NCBI RefSeq assembly: GCF_046297895.1
Contig: NZ_JBKBHC010000002.1
Coordinates: 310,001 to 374,000 of the forward strand
Reading direction: 5' to 3'
DNA length: 64,000 nucleotides
Source of the DNA: Ferrovibrio sp046297895
GTDB lineage: Bacteria > Pseudomonadota > Alphaproteobacteria > Ferrovibrionales > Ferrovibrionaceae
Below, piece by piece: positions 8,716 through 19,794 of the stretch (positions are counted from its first letter, which is position 1; each line of letters begins with the position of its first letter). The position numbers and the translations under genes were made by a program. Under the pieces are notes generated by a model. It saw nothing but the letters and a program-made list of their open reading frames with translations. It was not told the origin of the DNA and did not search any database.

Positions 8716-9369
8716 TCAATCCTGGCGCAGCACCAGCCGGCGGGTCGCCAGAACCGAAAAGAGCCCCAGCAGCAGCCAGAACAGCAGGTCGAGAGCCAGG
8801 GCCAGTTCCACCCCCAGCGCAATGTCGGTGGCGCCGGGCGTGAAATCGAGACCGGTATTGAGCCGGACCAGCGGATCGCCGGCATCGGCCGGCAGGGCGG
8901 TCGATTCCGGCAGGCTGGACACCACGAAGGACGGAAGCAGCAGCAGCCCGCCGGCCAGCAGCAGGATCGAGCGGCGCGACATGCCCGGAAAACGGCCCGG
9001 CCACAGCAGGATCAGGCCGGCGGCCGTGCAGGCCACGGTGAACAGCCAGACCAGCAGGCCGAGGGCGTCGCGCGGCCAGGCCCCGGGCAGTTCCAGCGGC
9101 AGGATCAGCCAGGGCACCAGCACCACAGCCAGGAATCCGCCCAGCCCCCAGGCGAGGCCACCCGCATAACCCGGCAGGCCAAACCGGCGGAAGCCCAACT
9201 GCAGGGCCAGGCCGGCAACCAGCCCGGTCGCCACATGCTGCAGCAGAAATCCCTCGCGACCGGCAATATCGGGGCTGTCCGGCGGCGCCACCACCGCCTT
9301 GACGATCATCAGCACCAGGGTTGCGCTGATGGCGGCCATGGCCGCCGCAGCGCCCAGCCGGAACGGCAT
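8716..9369 (-). CDS. CbtA-like integral membrane protein (putative cobalt transporter subunit)
   Basis: The 217-residue product is very hydrophobic, with about five membrane segments. The segment GLGGFLAVVLVPWLILPLELP resembles the conserved CbtA block ending in PELPG, as do the HVATGLVAGLALQLGF helix and the final membrane helix FWLLLGLFSVLATRR. CbtA proteins are predicted cobalt transporters usually paired with a tiny CbtB and a B12 riboswitch. Neither is visible here. The gene sits 27 bases after trmB and is closed by a terminator. The family call is tentative. Confidence 0.6.
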   Translation of the reverse strand: MPFRLGAAAAMAAISATLVLMIVKAVVAPPDSPDIAGREGFLLQHVATGLVAGLALQLGFRRFGLPGYAGGLAWGLGGFLAVVLVPWLILPLELPGAWPRDALGLLVWLFTVACTAAGLILLWPGRFPGMSRRSILLLAGGLLLLPSFVVSSLPESTALPADAGDPLVRLNTGLDFTPGATDIALGVELALALDLLFWLLLGLFSVLATRRLVLRQD

Positions 9370-9396
9370 CCGCCCTCCCCCGCAAGGACTGCTCGG

Positions 9397-10116
9397 TTAA
9401 ACCCGACGCAATCGATAGTAGTGCGGAGTCCGCCCGGCGGCGATGGCTTTCTGCTCGTATTTGCTGGCCGGCCAGTCATCGGGCCGGTGCAGCCAGTCGG
9501 CGCTGCCCTCAGCCAGCCATTCGAAACGCGGTTCGGCCAGGATATGGCGCAGCATCCAGCGCTGGTAATCCGGCACGTCGGTGGCGACGCGCAACTCGCC
9601 GCCCGACGGGATCAGCCGCGCCCATTCGGCCAGCGTGTCGGCATTCACGATGCGCCGCCACTGGTGCCGCTTCTTCGGCCAGGGATCGGGAAACAGCGTG
9701 AAGCCACGCTGCACCGATTGATCGGGCAGCGCCTTGAGCAGCAGCCGGGCATCGTCGGTGAGAATGCGGATGTTATCACGATGATCGCCGCGCTCGTGGC
9801 GCTCAGCGATCCGCATAACCAGCTTGGCGACGCCATGCTCGTAAGGTTCGATGCCGATGAAGCCGATCTCGGGATGGCGTTCGGAGAGCTCGAACATATG
9901 CCCGCCATCGCCGAAGCCGACCTCGACCCAGTAGGCCTGCTTCGGACTCGTAAACAGCGTGGCCGGATCGAGCGTGACGCCCGGCGCGGGCAGCGTGAAG
10001 GACACGCGCGGCAGCCATGCGCCGAAGCGGCCTTCGCGGGTGGGAGAAAGCTTGCGGCCGCGCCGGCGCCCGTAGATCAGGCGCCGCGGCGCGGCCGCGG
10101 ACTCGTCCTCAGACAC
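9397..10116 (-). CDS. trmB: tRNA (guanine(46)-N7)-methyltransferase
   Basis: Methylates G46 of tRNA using S-adenosylmethionine. The GTG at 10116 gives a 239-residue protein starting V-SEDESAAAPRRLIYGRRRG and begins two bases after the metK stop codon. A longer reading would run through metK and was rejected. Diagnostic features are the SAM-binding VEVGFGDGGHM, IGIEPYEHGV and the catalytic FPDPWPKKRHQWRRIV. There is no strong ribosome binding site, so coupling to metK translation is likely. It makes a product pair with metK, which supplies its cofactor. Confidence 0.93.
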   Translation of the reverse strand: MSEDESAAAPRRLIYGRRRGRKLSPTREGRFGAWLPRVSFTLPAPGVTLDPATLFTSPKQAYWVEVGFGDGGHMFELSERHPEIGFIGIEPYEHGVAKLVMRIAERHERGDHRDNIRILTDDARLLLKALPDQSVQRGFTLFPDPWPKKRHQWRRIVNADTLAEWARLIPSGGELRVATDVPDYQRWMLRHILAEPRFEWLAEGSADWLHRPDDWPASKYEQKAIAAGRTPHYYRLRRV

Positions 10117-10118
10117 GC

Positions 10119-11333
<1,215 letters not shown>

Positions 11334-11421
11334 GTCTTTATCTCCTCAAGCGGCCGCGCCAACCGGCCCGAAGCTGTTTCGCCCCGCACCGGCGCTTGGC
11401 GCACGCCGGAATTGGGAATTT

Positions 11422-11442
11422 GCGAAAGTCCGGTTATTTCGC
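11422..11442 (-). promoter_or_regulatory. Inverted repeat upstream of metK
   Basis: GCGAAA (11422-11427) and TTTCGC (11437-11442) form a 6-bp inverted repeat around a 9-base centre about 90 bases upstream of the metK start. It could be an operator, for instance for the XRE regulator encoded just upstream, or an RNA hairpin. Nothing in the sequence decides between them. Confidence 0.3.
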
Positions 11443-11459
11443 AGAGCCGGGGGCGGGGG

Positions 11460-11903
11460 TCAAGCGGAATGCAGGGACCGCAATGGTGCGGGATCGATAT
11501 CTTCCGCCATTTCCTGGCCGCCCATGGCGCGGACCAGGTCGATGATGCGGCGGCGCAGGCCGGGCTGCTGCACCTGGTGGAAGGCGCGCAGCAGTTCGAC
11601 ATCCTCGCGGCTGAAGGAGGGGAGCTGGTCCCCGGACGACACCGCCGGCTCCAGCAGGCGGCCGTTGCGGGCCTCCACCCGATGGCCCTGCAGGCCCTCG
11701 AAAAAATAGGCCGGCGGCACGTCCAGGATCGTGGCGAACTGGAACAGGCGGCTGGCGCCGATGCGGTTGGCGCCCTTTTCGTATTTCTGGATCTGCTGGA
11801 ATGTCAGGCCGACCAGCTGGCCGAGCCGGTCCTGGCTCATGCCCACCATGGCACGCCGCAGTTTCAGACGATTCCCCACATGCACATCAACCGAATTCTT
11901 CGG
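11460..11903 (-). CDS. XRE-family transcriptional regulator between lnt and metK
   Basis: The 147-residue protein has a Cro/C1-type helix-turn-helix near residues 10-65 (VGNRLKLRRAMVGMSQDRLG, FQQIQKYEKGANRIGASRL) and a conserved C-terminal helical region. The GTG at 11903 has AAGGA seven bases upstream and gives the family's usual N-terminus (PKNSVDVHVGNR). An upstream GTG at 11921 is an alternative, while longer readings run into lnt. This small regulator is commonly found next to metK in alphaproteobacteria. Control of metK is plausible but inferred. Confidence 0.85.
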   Translation of the reverse strand, partial: PKNSVDVHVGNRLKLRRAMVGMSQDRLGQLVGLTFQQIQKYEKGANRIGASRLFQFATILDVPPAYFFEGLQGHRVEARNGRLLEPAVSSGDQLPSFSREDVELLRAFHQVQQPGLRRRIIDLVRAMGGQEMAEDIDPAPLRSLHSA

Positions 11904-12006
11904 CACTGGACTGTCCTTCACGCTTCTGCCCGGTCTGTCGAGCGGGCGGCAATCAAAGGCCGCTTCTGCGGCTACCCGGTGAATAAAGCGACATGTGCCG
12001 GCCCGG

Positions 12007-13572
12007 TCAATGATTAATCCGTCTACGGTTAACCAGCCATCCCAGCAGCAGCAGCGCCAGAGCGAGCCCGACCAGCGGGCCATCGCCCAACCGGGCATAA
12101 AGCGGCGCGGCATCCAGCGGCCTGGGCAGCGGGCCGTCGACCACGCCGACTGCATCCAGGCCGAGGCTGGCGATCATGCGGCCATAGGGATCGACGATGG
12201 CGCTGATGCCGTTATTGGCGGCGCGCACCAGCGGCAGGCCCTGCTCGACGGCGCGGAACCGTGCGGCGGCTAGATGCTGGTGGGGGCCCGACGAGCGCCC
12301 GAACCAGGCATCGTTGGTAATGTTGAGCAGCCAGCGGGCCGGCGGGCCCGCCGCTGCGATCTCGGCGGGAAAGATCGCCTCGTAGCAGACCAGCGCGCGG
12401 GCCGGCGGCAGGCCGGGAATGGCCATGGCGGCGGCGGCGGCGCCTGGCGAGAAGTCGATGCTGCCGACCGCGAGCGCATCCAGCCCCAGCGGCCGCAGCA
12501 GGGCGCGCAGCGGCAGGTATTCGCCGAACGGAACCAGGTGGATCTTGTCGTACTGCGCGGCCAGCGCGCCATCGGGGCCGAGCGCGAAGATGCTGTTGTA
12601 GAGCACCAGGCTGCGGGTTTGGTCGAAGCTTCGTCTGGGCGCACCGGTGATCAGCGCGCCGCCGGATGGCGCCAGCCGGGAAAGGGCGGCGCGCAGGGCG
12701 GTTTCCTCGTCCAGCAGATAGGGGATCGCGGTTTCCGGCCAGACGATATGCGTGGGCGGCACGGCCGCCGGCTGCAAGGTCAGGGCGATATGCGCCTCGA
12801 GATGCTTCTGCCGCAGATCGTCGCGCCATTTCAGGGTCTGCGGCACGCTCGGCTGCACGAGGCGGAACTGGACGCCGGACACCGATTCGAACGGCGCAAC
12901 GGCGACGCGCCAGGCGCCGGCCGCGAGCAGCAGACCAAAGCCGAGCGGCAAAGCCAGCGCCGCCAAACGCAGATGCCGGTTCGATTGCGGCGCAGCGGCC
13001 AAGGCCAGGCCGCTGCAGGCCAGCATGGTGACAAGGCCCAGGCCATGGGCGCCGATCCAGGCCGCCGGCTGCATGGCGAAAGGCGCCATGCCCCAGACAT
13101 AGCCGACCAGGTTCCACGGAAAGCCGGTCAGAACCCAGCCGCGCAGCCATTCGCCCAGCAGCCAGCCGCAGGGCAGCAGCAGATGGCGCCAGACCGGATT
13201 GCGGCCGCCAGCCAGATCCCCGAGCCAGGCGGCGCCGGCAGGAAATAGCGCCAGCAACAGCGGCAGGCCCAGCACCGGCAGCGGCAACAGGATGGCGAAG
13301 CGCTCGGCATCGACAAAGAAGGCGATGCCGATCCAGTACAGCCCGGCGACGAAATAGCCATAGGCAAAAAGATAGAGCGTGAGGAAGGCCTGCCGCCGGC
13401 TGCCGCTGACCACGAGTAGCTGCATGGCGACCAGAGCGGCCAGGCCGAGCGGCCACAGATACAATGGCGCCTGCGCCGCAGCGAGCATGCCGCCGAGCAG
13501 CACGGCTGCGCCATAGCGACGCCAGCCCACCAGGCCCTGCCAGCGGGCAACTGGCACGCTCAGCCGGTTCAT
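12007..13572 (-). CDS. lnt: Apolipoprotein N-acyltransferase
   Basis: Inner-membrane enzyme that adds the third acyl chain to lipoproteins. The 521-residue protein has an N-terminal block of hydrophobic membrane helices (to about residue 220) and a periplasmic nitrilase domain. The catalytic triad is present: Glu in WPETAIPYLL, Lys in KIHLVPFGEYLPL and Cys in VCYEAIFP (roughly residues 278, 342 and 395), and a membrane helix ends the protein. The ATG at 13572 follows the corC stop by one base, so the longer upstream reading is not used. Confidence 0.96.
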   Translation of the reverse strand: MNRLSVPVARWQGLVGWRRYGAAVLLGGMLAAAQAPLYLWPLGLAALVAMQLLVVSGSRRQAFLTLYLFAYGYFVAGLYWIGIAFFVDAERFAILLPLPVLGLPLLLALFPAGAAWLGDLAGGRNPVWRHLLLPCGWLLGEWLRGWVLTGFPWNLVGYVWGMAPFAMQPAAWIGAHGLGLVTMLACSGLALAAAPQSNRHLRLAALALPLGFGLLLAAGAWRVAVAPFESVSGVQFRLVQPSVPQTLKWRDDLRQKHLEAHIALTLQPAAVPPTHIVWPETAIPYLLDEETALRAALSRLAPSGGALITGAPRRSFDQTRSLVLYNSIFALGPDGALAAQYDKIHLVPFGEYLPLRALLRPLGLDALAVGSIDFSPGAAAAAMAIPGLPPARALVCYEAIFPAEIAAAGPPARWLLNITNDAWFGRSSGPHQHLAAARFRAVEQGLPLVRAANNGISAIVDPYGRMIASLGLDAVGVVDGPLPRPLDAAPLYARLGDGPLVGLALALLLLGWLVNRRRINH

Positions 13573-13573
13573 G

Positions 13574-14455
13574 TCAGGCGGCGTCGGCGCTGGACGACTG
13601 CTCGGGCAGCGGCCGGATACGCACACGTTTGACCCGGCGCGGGTCGGCATCCAGCACGTCGATGGCCAGCCCGGCGGGATGCTCGATCTGCTCGCCGCGC
13701 AACGGCACGCGGCCGAGATGGGAGACAATCAGGCCGCCGACGGTGTCGACATCCTCGTCTATCTCGGGATCAAGCAACTGCCGGCCAAGCTTCTGCTCAA
13801 GGTCCTCGATGGGGCAGCGGCCATGGGCCTCTAGCACGCCATCCGCACGCTGTATCAGCAGCCCACCCGCCGTTTCGTCATGCTCGTCGTCGATCTCGCC
13901 GACAATCTGCTCGACCAGGTCCTCGATGGTGACCAGGCCATCCACGCCGCCATATTCATCGACGATGACAGCCATATGGATGCGGGTATCGCGCATCTCG
14001 CGCAGCAGCTGCAGCACCGATTTCGAGGGTGGCACCACGAGCAGCTTGCGCACCACCTTCTCGAGCGCGAAGCCGCTGCGGCCGGCCAGATAGGGCAGCA
14101 CGTCCTTCACGTGCACCATGCCGATCACGTCATCCAGCGTTTCGCGATAAACCGGCAGCCGGGAATGCTCGGCGTCCACCAGGGTCTTCACCAGCTTCTC
14201 AAAATCGATATCGGCCGGCACGGCGATGATGTCGGTGCGCGGCACGCGGATTTCCCCCACCCGCATCTCGCCCACTTCCAGCACGTTGCGCAGCAGGGCG
14301 CGTTCGGCCGTTTCTTCCGGCGTGGCGGTATCGTCGGCATGCTCTTCCAGCAGTTCCTCGATGCTGTCGCGCAGGCTTTCCTCGCCGCGCCCGCGCAGCA
14401 GCGCCAGCAGACGCTGCCACAGGGTATTGCCGCCGTTTTCGCGGGACTCGCTCAT
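13574..14455 (-). CDS. corC: CorC/HlyC-family CBS-domain protein
   Basis: The 293-residue soluble protein has two CBS domains (about residues 75-195; VPRTDIIAVPAD, DEYGGVDGLVTIEDLVEQIV) and a C-terminal CorC_HlyC domain (VDTVGGLIVSHLGRVP). It lacks the DUF21 membrane domain of the longer paralogues. E. coli CorC is linked to magnesium/cobalt efflux, but the exact biochemical role is unsettled. Its start overlaps the ybeY stop by four bases (ATGA) and its stop abuts lnt, so ybeY, corC and lnt form a tight operon. Confidence 0.92.
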   Translation of the reverse strand: MSESRENGGNTLWQRLLALLRGRGEESLRDSIEELLEEHADDTATPEETAERALLRNVLEVGEMRVGEIRVPRTDIIAVPADIDFEKLVKTLVDAEHSRLPVYRETLDDVIGMVHVKDVLPYLAGRSGFALEKVVRKLLVVPPSKSVLQLLREMRDTRIHMAVIVDEYGGVDGLVTIEDLVEQIVGEIDDEHDETAGGLLIQRADGVLEAHGRCPIEDLEQKLGRQLLDPEIDEDVDTVGGLIVSHLGRVPLRGEQIEHPAGLAIDVLDADPRRVKRVRIRPLPEQSSSADAA

Positions 14456-15066
14456 GCTGCCTTCTTCTTCCGTGCCTCGGGCTTCCCTGCCCGGGCCGGC
14501 ACGGCCTTCTTCTTTTTCACGCTCTTCTTCGCCACGGCTTTCTTCTTCGCCGTCTTCGATTTTGCCGGCGATTTGCGCGCCGGCCGATAAGGGTCGGCGA
14601 TCTTCAGTCCCGCGAGGATTTCCACCTCGCGCGGCTCCATCGCCGCCGCTTCTTCATCGTCCATATGGTCATAGCCAAGCAGATGCAACACGCCATGCAC
14701 GGTCAGATGCGCGACATGGTCGGCCAGAGTCTTGCCCTGTTCCTTCGCCTCGCGCCGGCAGGTGGCGAGGCCCAGCGCGATATCGCCCAGATAGGCCGGC
14801 GGCTTGGCCGGATTGATCGCCGCATCGGCGGGAAACGACAGCACGTTGGTCGGCTTGTCCTTGGCGCGCCAGCCGGCATTCAGCTTGCGCATCTCCGCGT
14901 CGTCGGTGAGCAGGATGCTCAAGCCGGTTTCGGTATGCGCCGGCAGTTCGGCCTTCAGGGCCGCGTGTACCGCACGGCGCACCAGGGCCGCCGGGCCGGG
15001 CAAGGCCGTGCGCCACCCTGCCGCGGCAATGCGAATATCAATGTCGATACTGGAACCGTCTGGCAT
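14452..15066 (-). CDS. ybeY: Endoribonuclease YbeY with a lysine-rich C-terminal tail
   Basis: Zinc-dependent endoribonuclease in 16S rRNA 3'-end maturation and ribosome quality control. The zinc motif HxxxHxxxxxH is intact (H124, H128, H134 in HGVLHLLGYDH), and NVLSFP is conserved. The usual protein ends near residue 160 (GLKIADPY). Here a 44-residue tail follows, rich in Lys, Ala and Pro, resembling histone H1 or Ku/topoisomerase tails. The tail is in frame and ends by overlapping corC. Upstream is phoH, the usual partner. Confidence 0.95.
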   Translation of the reverse strand: MPDGSSIDIDIRIAAAGWRTALPGPAALVRRAVHAALKAELPAHTETGLSILLTDDAEMRKLNAGWRAKDKPTNVLSFPADAAINPAKPPAYLGDIALGLATCRREAKEQGKTLADHVAHLTVHGVLHLLGYDHMDDEEAAAMEPREVEILAGLKIADPYRPARKSPAKSKTAKKKAVAKKSVKKKKAVPARAGKPEARKKKAA

Positions 15067-15075
15067 GGCCGCAAC

Positions 15076-16193
15076 TCAGCGCCGCGGCGGCCGACCGGCG
15101 GCATCCGGACGACTGAGGCCCAGTTCCTGCTCGTGCTGGGAATAGGCGCGCACGATCTTGGTGACCAGCGGATGGCGCACCACATCGGCCTCGCCGAAGC
15201 GCACAAAGGATATGCCCTCCACGCCATCGAGGATGTCAAGCGCATGGCGCAGGCCCGAGGGCACGCCGATCGGCAGGTCGATCTGCGACAGGTCGCCCGT
15301 GACAGCCAGACGCGAATTTTCGCCCAGACGGGTGAGCAGCATCTTCATCTGCACCGGCGAGGTGTTCTGCGCCTCGTCGAGAATGACATAGGCGTTGGAG
15401 AGCGTGCGGCCGCGCATGAAGGCCAGTGGCGCCACCTCGATCTCGCCGCTTTCCAGACCCTTGGCGACGCGTTCGGCCGGCAACATGTCGTAGAGCGCGT
15501 CATAGAGTGGACGCAGATAGGGATCGATCTTCTCGCGCATGTCGCCGGGCAGGAAGCCGAGCCGCTCGCCGGCTTCCACCGCGGGCCGGGAGAGGATGAT
15601 GCGATCGACGCGGCCCTCCAGCAGCATGGAGACGGCCATGGCGACGGCGAGATAGGTCTTGCCGGTGCCGGCCGGGCCCAGGCCGAAGACCAGTTCGTGC
15701 TTCTGCAGCGCCTCGAAATATTTTTTCTGCGTCACCGAGCGCGGCAGGATGATGCGCTTCTTGGTGCGTACCGCGCCTTCGGGCAGCTTTTCGCCCTCGC
15801 GCGGCATGTCGCCCGCCTTGTCCCGCAGCCTTGCCGTCACTGGTGCGTTCATCTGGCCTCCCTGGATCATGCGAATAGCGCCGTCGACATCGCCCATCTC
15901 GATCATGCGGCCGTCTTCGAGGCGGCCGTAAAGTTCGCTCAGTATCTGGCGCGCCTGCGCCTGGCCCTCGGCCGGGCCGCTGATCATCAGCCGGTTGCCG
16001 CGCGGCGTTACCGCGACCCCCAGGCGCTCCTCGATCCGCGCCAGATGCCGGTCATGCTCGCCGAACAGGAGCGCCAGCAGGCGGTTGTCGGCGAAGTCGA
16101 CAATGGTGGGGGGATTGGTTGTTTCCGGGCCGCGCAGGTCGCTCACAGGCTTGAGCCTTTCGGTTACCAGCAGATCCTTGTGCCGCGCCCGCG

Positions 16194-16197
<4 letters not shown>
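15076..16197 (-). CDS. phoH: PhoH-family ATPase
   Basis: Cytoplasmic P-loop ATPase, a likely RNA helicase-type protein associated with YbeY. The 373-residue protein has an N-terminal KH-like region and the ATPase domain with Walker A GPAGTGKTYLAVA and Walker B VILDEAQNT, then TGDLSQIDLP. The start is GTG at 16197, overlapping the miaB stop by four bases (GTGA), which suggests translational coupling. ybeY follows after nine bases. Confidence 0.94.
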
Positions 16198-17582
<1,385 letters not shown>

Positions 17583-17788
17583 GTCCGGGTTTCAGCGGGG
17601 CGAATCGCCAGACTTCGGCGAGGCCCCAGACGCTCCTTGCGATGTTTCGACGACCACAACCTAGCATTCCGGGACGGCCAAGCCAAGCGCAACGGCGGGG
17701 TCGGCGCCTGGACGTCACAGATTCTTCACAGGAGAATCAATGAGTTAATGCAGACGATTTTCGCCCGGCCCGGGATCAAGGCCCGGAA

Positions 17789-18676
17789 TTAAATGCCGGG
17801 GGTGGCTACGGGCGTTTCGCCGGCCGGCACGGCCTCTGCCACATGCCCATGCACATGGTGATGATGCGGCTTGGGCAGGCTGCGCTGACCCGGCTCGCGC
17901 CCGGCATTGATGTCGCTCAGGCCTTCCAGCACGCGCTGGTGGCACCAGGCGGCCATGCCCTTGCGCGAAGCGAAATCCTCCATCGTCACCGGCTGGTGCA
18001 GTTCGACCACCGCCTCGCTGGGGCCGGCCTTGAGGAAGCGCCACAGATGCGGCAGCAGGTCTTCATCGCCCACCCAGGCAAAGATGCGCATCCAGCGCCG
18101 CCCGACCGGCATGTGGTTGAGACGCGCATAGCCTATGCTGACCGGCTGCACATTGAGCATGTGTCCGCGCACCGGGCGCTCCGCGGCAGCAAAGAAGGCG
18201 GATTTGAAGCTGTGGATGCGCAGTCCGTCGGATGAGGTGCCTTCGGGAAACAGGATCAGGTTGTCGCCCTGCTCCAGCCGCTCGCGCATCTCGTCGCGAT
18301 GCTCGGCGGTGCGGCGGCGGTTGTCGCGCTCGACGAAAACGGTGCGCTGCAGCCGCGCCAGCGTGCCGAAGAAAGGCCATGTGCCGACCTCGTGCTTGGC
18401 GATGAAGCTGGCCGGCAAGACGGCCGACAGCACGACGATATCAAGCCATGAAATGTGGTTGGACACGAACAAAGCCGGCGCCGCGGCGGGCGCATGGCCG
18501 ATGCGGCGCACCTTAACGCGCAGGAGCCAGGCGACGCTGCGATGATAGGCATGCGGCAGCCTGCGCATCAGCGGACTGCCGGTTCTGATCAACAGGATCT
18601 GAACGGGAATGAGCAGCAGCGTCCAGGCCATGAAGATGGCCAGCGTCACAACAGCCCGAATGGTCATCAAGCTCAT
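17789..18676 (-). CDS. plsC: 1-acyl-sn-glycerol-3-phosphate acyltransferase with a His-rich tail
   Basis: Makes phosphatidic acid from lysophosphatidic acid at the inner membrane. The 295-residue protein has an N-terminal membrane segment (about residues 8-30), the catalytic HX4D motif (H74-D79 in NHISWLD) and the substrate motif FPEGTSSDG (about 143-151). The C-terminus carries PKPHHHHVHGHV, an unusual histidine cluster. It lies 15 bases after the Fur-family gene on the same strand, a common alphaproteobacterial arrangement. An internal ATG three codons in is an alternative start. Confidence 0.9.
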   Translation of the reverse strand: MSLMTIRAVVTLAIFMAWTLLLIPVQILLIRTGSPLMRRLPHAYHRSVAWLLRVKVRRIGHAPAAAPALFVSNHISWLDIVVLSAVLPASFIAKHEVGTWPFFGTLARLQRTVFVERDNRRRTAEHRDEMRERLEQGDNLILFPEGTSSDGLRIHSFKSAFFAAAERPVRGHMLNVQPVSIGYARLNHMPVGRRWMRIFAWVGDEDLLPHLWRFLKAGPSEAVVELHQPVTMEDFASRKGMAAWCHQRVLEGLSDINAGREPGQRSLPKPHHHHVHGHVAEAVPAGETPVATPGI

Positions 18677-18691
18677 GGGAACAGGCCGCGG

Positions 18692-19135
18692 TCAGCGACC
18701 GCTCTTGCCCTTCTTGCCGGCGTCCTTGTCGTCGAGCGGCACGCCGAACAGTTCCAGCCGGTGATCAATCAGCTTGTACCCAAGCCGGGCGGCGATCTTC
18801 TCCTGCAGCGCCTCGATCTCGGGGTCGTTGAATTCGATGATCTTGCCGCTGCGCGTGTCGATCAGGTGATCGTGGTGCGATTCCGGCATTTCCTCGTAGC
18901 GGGCGCGACCATCGCCGAGATCGAGACGGCTGAGGATGCCGTTTTCCTCGAACATGCGGACCGTGCGATACACCGTGGCGATCGAGATGCGCGGATCGAC
19001 CGCCACCGAACGGCGATGCAGTTCCTCCACGTCGGGATGATCGTCGGAACTGCTCAGCACACGGGCTATCACCCGGCGCTGGTCCGTCATCCGCATGCCC
19101 AGTTGTTCGCAGAGTTGTTCGAGACGGCTGCTCAT
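18692..19135 (-). CDS. fur: Fur-family metalloregulator
   Basis: The 147-residue protein has the Fur winged helix (MTDQRRVIARVLSSSDDHPD, ISIATVYRTVRMFEENGIL) and the metal-binding dimerisation region (ESHHDHLIDTRSGKIIEF). It lacks the CxxC zinc pairs of enterobacterial Fur, as is usual for alphaproteobacterial Fur/Mur proteins, which often respond to manganese or iron. The sequence alone does not separate Fur from Mur. The His-rich PlsC tail downstream is a coincidence or a metal link. Neither can be shown here. Confidence 0.9.
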   Translation of the reverse strand: MSSRLEQLCEQLGMRMTDQRRVIARVLSSSDDHPDVEELHRRSVAVDPRISIATVYRTVRMFEENGILSRLDLGDGRARYEEMPESHHDHLIDTRSGKIIEFNDPEIEALQEKIAARLGYKLIDHRLELFGVPLDDKDAGKKGKSGR

Positions 19136-19274
19136 CGGCCGGCTGCCCTTTTAAGCTGTTCAATCCCTGTCGAAGCGACCCGCTAATCCTAGCACGTCCC
19201 ATCCGCGGATGAAACGCGTCGCGCCGGTCCTTCCTGCCCTGACATAGCCGGTCCGGGCGGCGAATCCAATCTGG

Positions 19275-19706
19275 TCAGCGCCGGCGGCGCCCCTTGCCAA
19301 GGCCGATCTTCTTGGCCAGCACCTGGCGGTGCAAGGCATAATTGGGCGCCACCATCGGATAATCCGCCGGCAGACCCCAGCGTTCGCGATACTGCTCGGG
19401 CGTCATTTTGTAATGACTCATCAGGTGGCGTTTGAGCATCTTCAGCTTCTTGCCGTCTTCCAAACAGACGATGTAGTCGGGAGTGACCGATTTCTTCACC
19501 GCCACCGCCGGCTGCAGGCGCTCGGCCGCGGCGCCGGTTGCGGCGGGCTGAGTCGCCGTGCCGCCGGCGATTCCGGCCAGCGTGGCGTGCACCTGGCGGA
19601 TCAGGGCCGGCAATTCGGCTGCTTCGGTCTTGTTGTTGGAGACATGGGCGGCGACGATCTCGACCGTCAGCGCGAGCAATTCCGAGCGATCCGCTGCATT
19701 GGCCAT
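19275..19706 (-). CDS. mucR: Ros/MucR-family zinc-finger transcriptional regulator
   Basis: Global repressor family of alphaproteobacteria that binds AT-rich DNA and controls exopolysaccharide, motility and virulence genes. The 143-residue protein has the N-terminal oligomerisation region (LLALTVEIVAAHVSNNK) and the C-terminal finger (VCLEDGKKLKMLKRHLMSHY, then WGLPADYPMVAPNYA). The ATG at 19706 has GGGAG eight bases upstream. The longer upstream reading lacks family similarity. The 88-base leader is notably AT-rich, which suits autoregulation. Confidence 0.93.
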   Translation of the reverse strand: MANAADRSELLALTVEIVAAHVSNNKTEAAELPALIRQVHATLAGIAGGTATQPAATGAAAERLQPAVAVKKSVTPDYIVCLEDGKKLKMLKRHLMSHYKMTPEQYRERWGLPADYPMVAPNYALHRQVLAKKIGLGKGRRRR

Positions 19707-19794
19707 GACTTCGCTCCCAGTATTTGAAATAAAACTTGCGATGCGCCGAAGTATATGTGGCCGGAACACAATAAATCCAGTGATGAATTCGAGA
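19707..19794 (-). promoter_or_regulatory. AT-rich promoter/leader of the mucR gene
   Basis: These 88 bases between tsaB-rimI and mucR are clearly more AT-rich than their surroundings, with several TA steps (ACTATTGTAG, ACACAATAAATCC, AAGTATATG). MucR proteins bind such DNA and repress their own genes. That this is the promoter is inferred from position; no exact -35/-10 pair is claimed. Confidence 0.4.

Noticed and set aside
11334..11459. Possible SAM riboswitch upstream of metK
   Set aside because: None of the conserved cores of SAM-I, SAM-II or SAH riboswitches was recognised by eye. A covariance-model search (Rfam) over these bases would decide it.
17764..17786. GC-rich repeat after plsC as a terminator
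   Set aside because: The stem is only five base pairs with no T-run. It was not strong enough to list.
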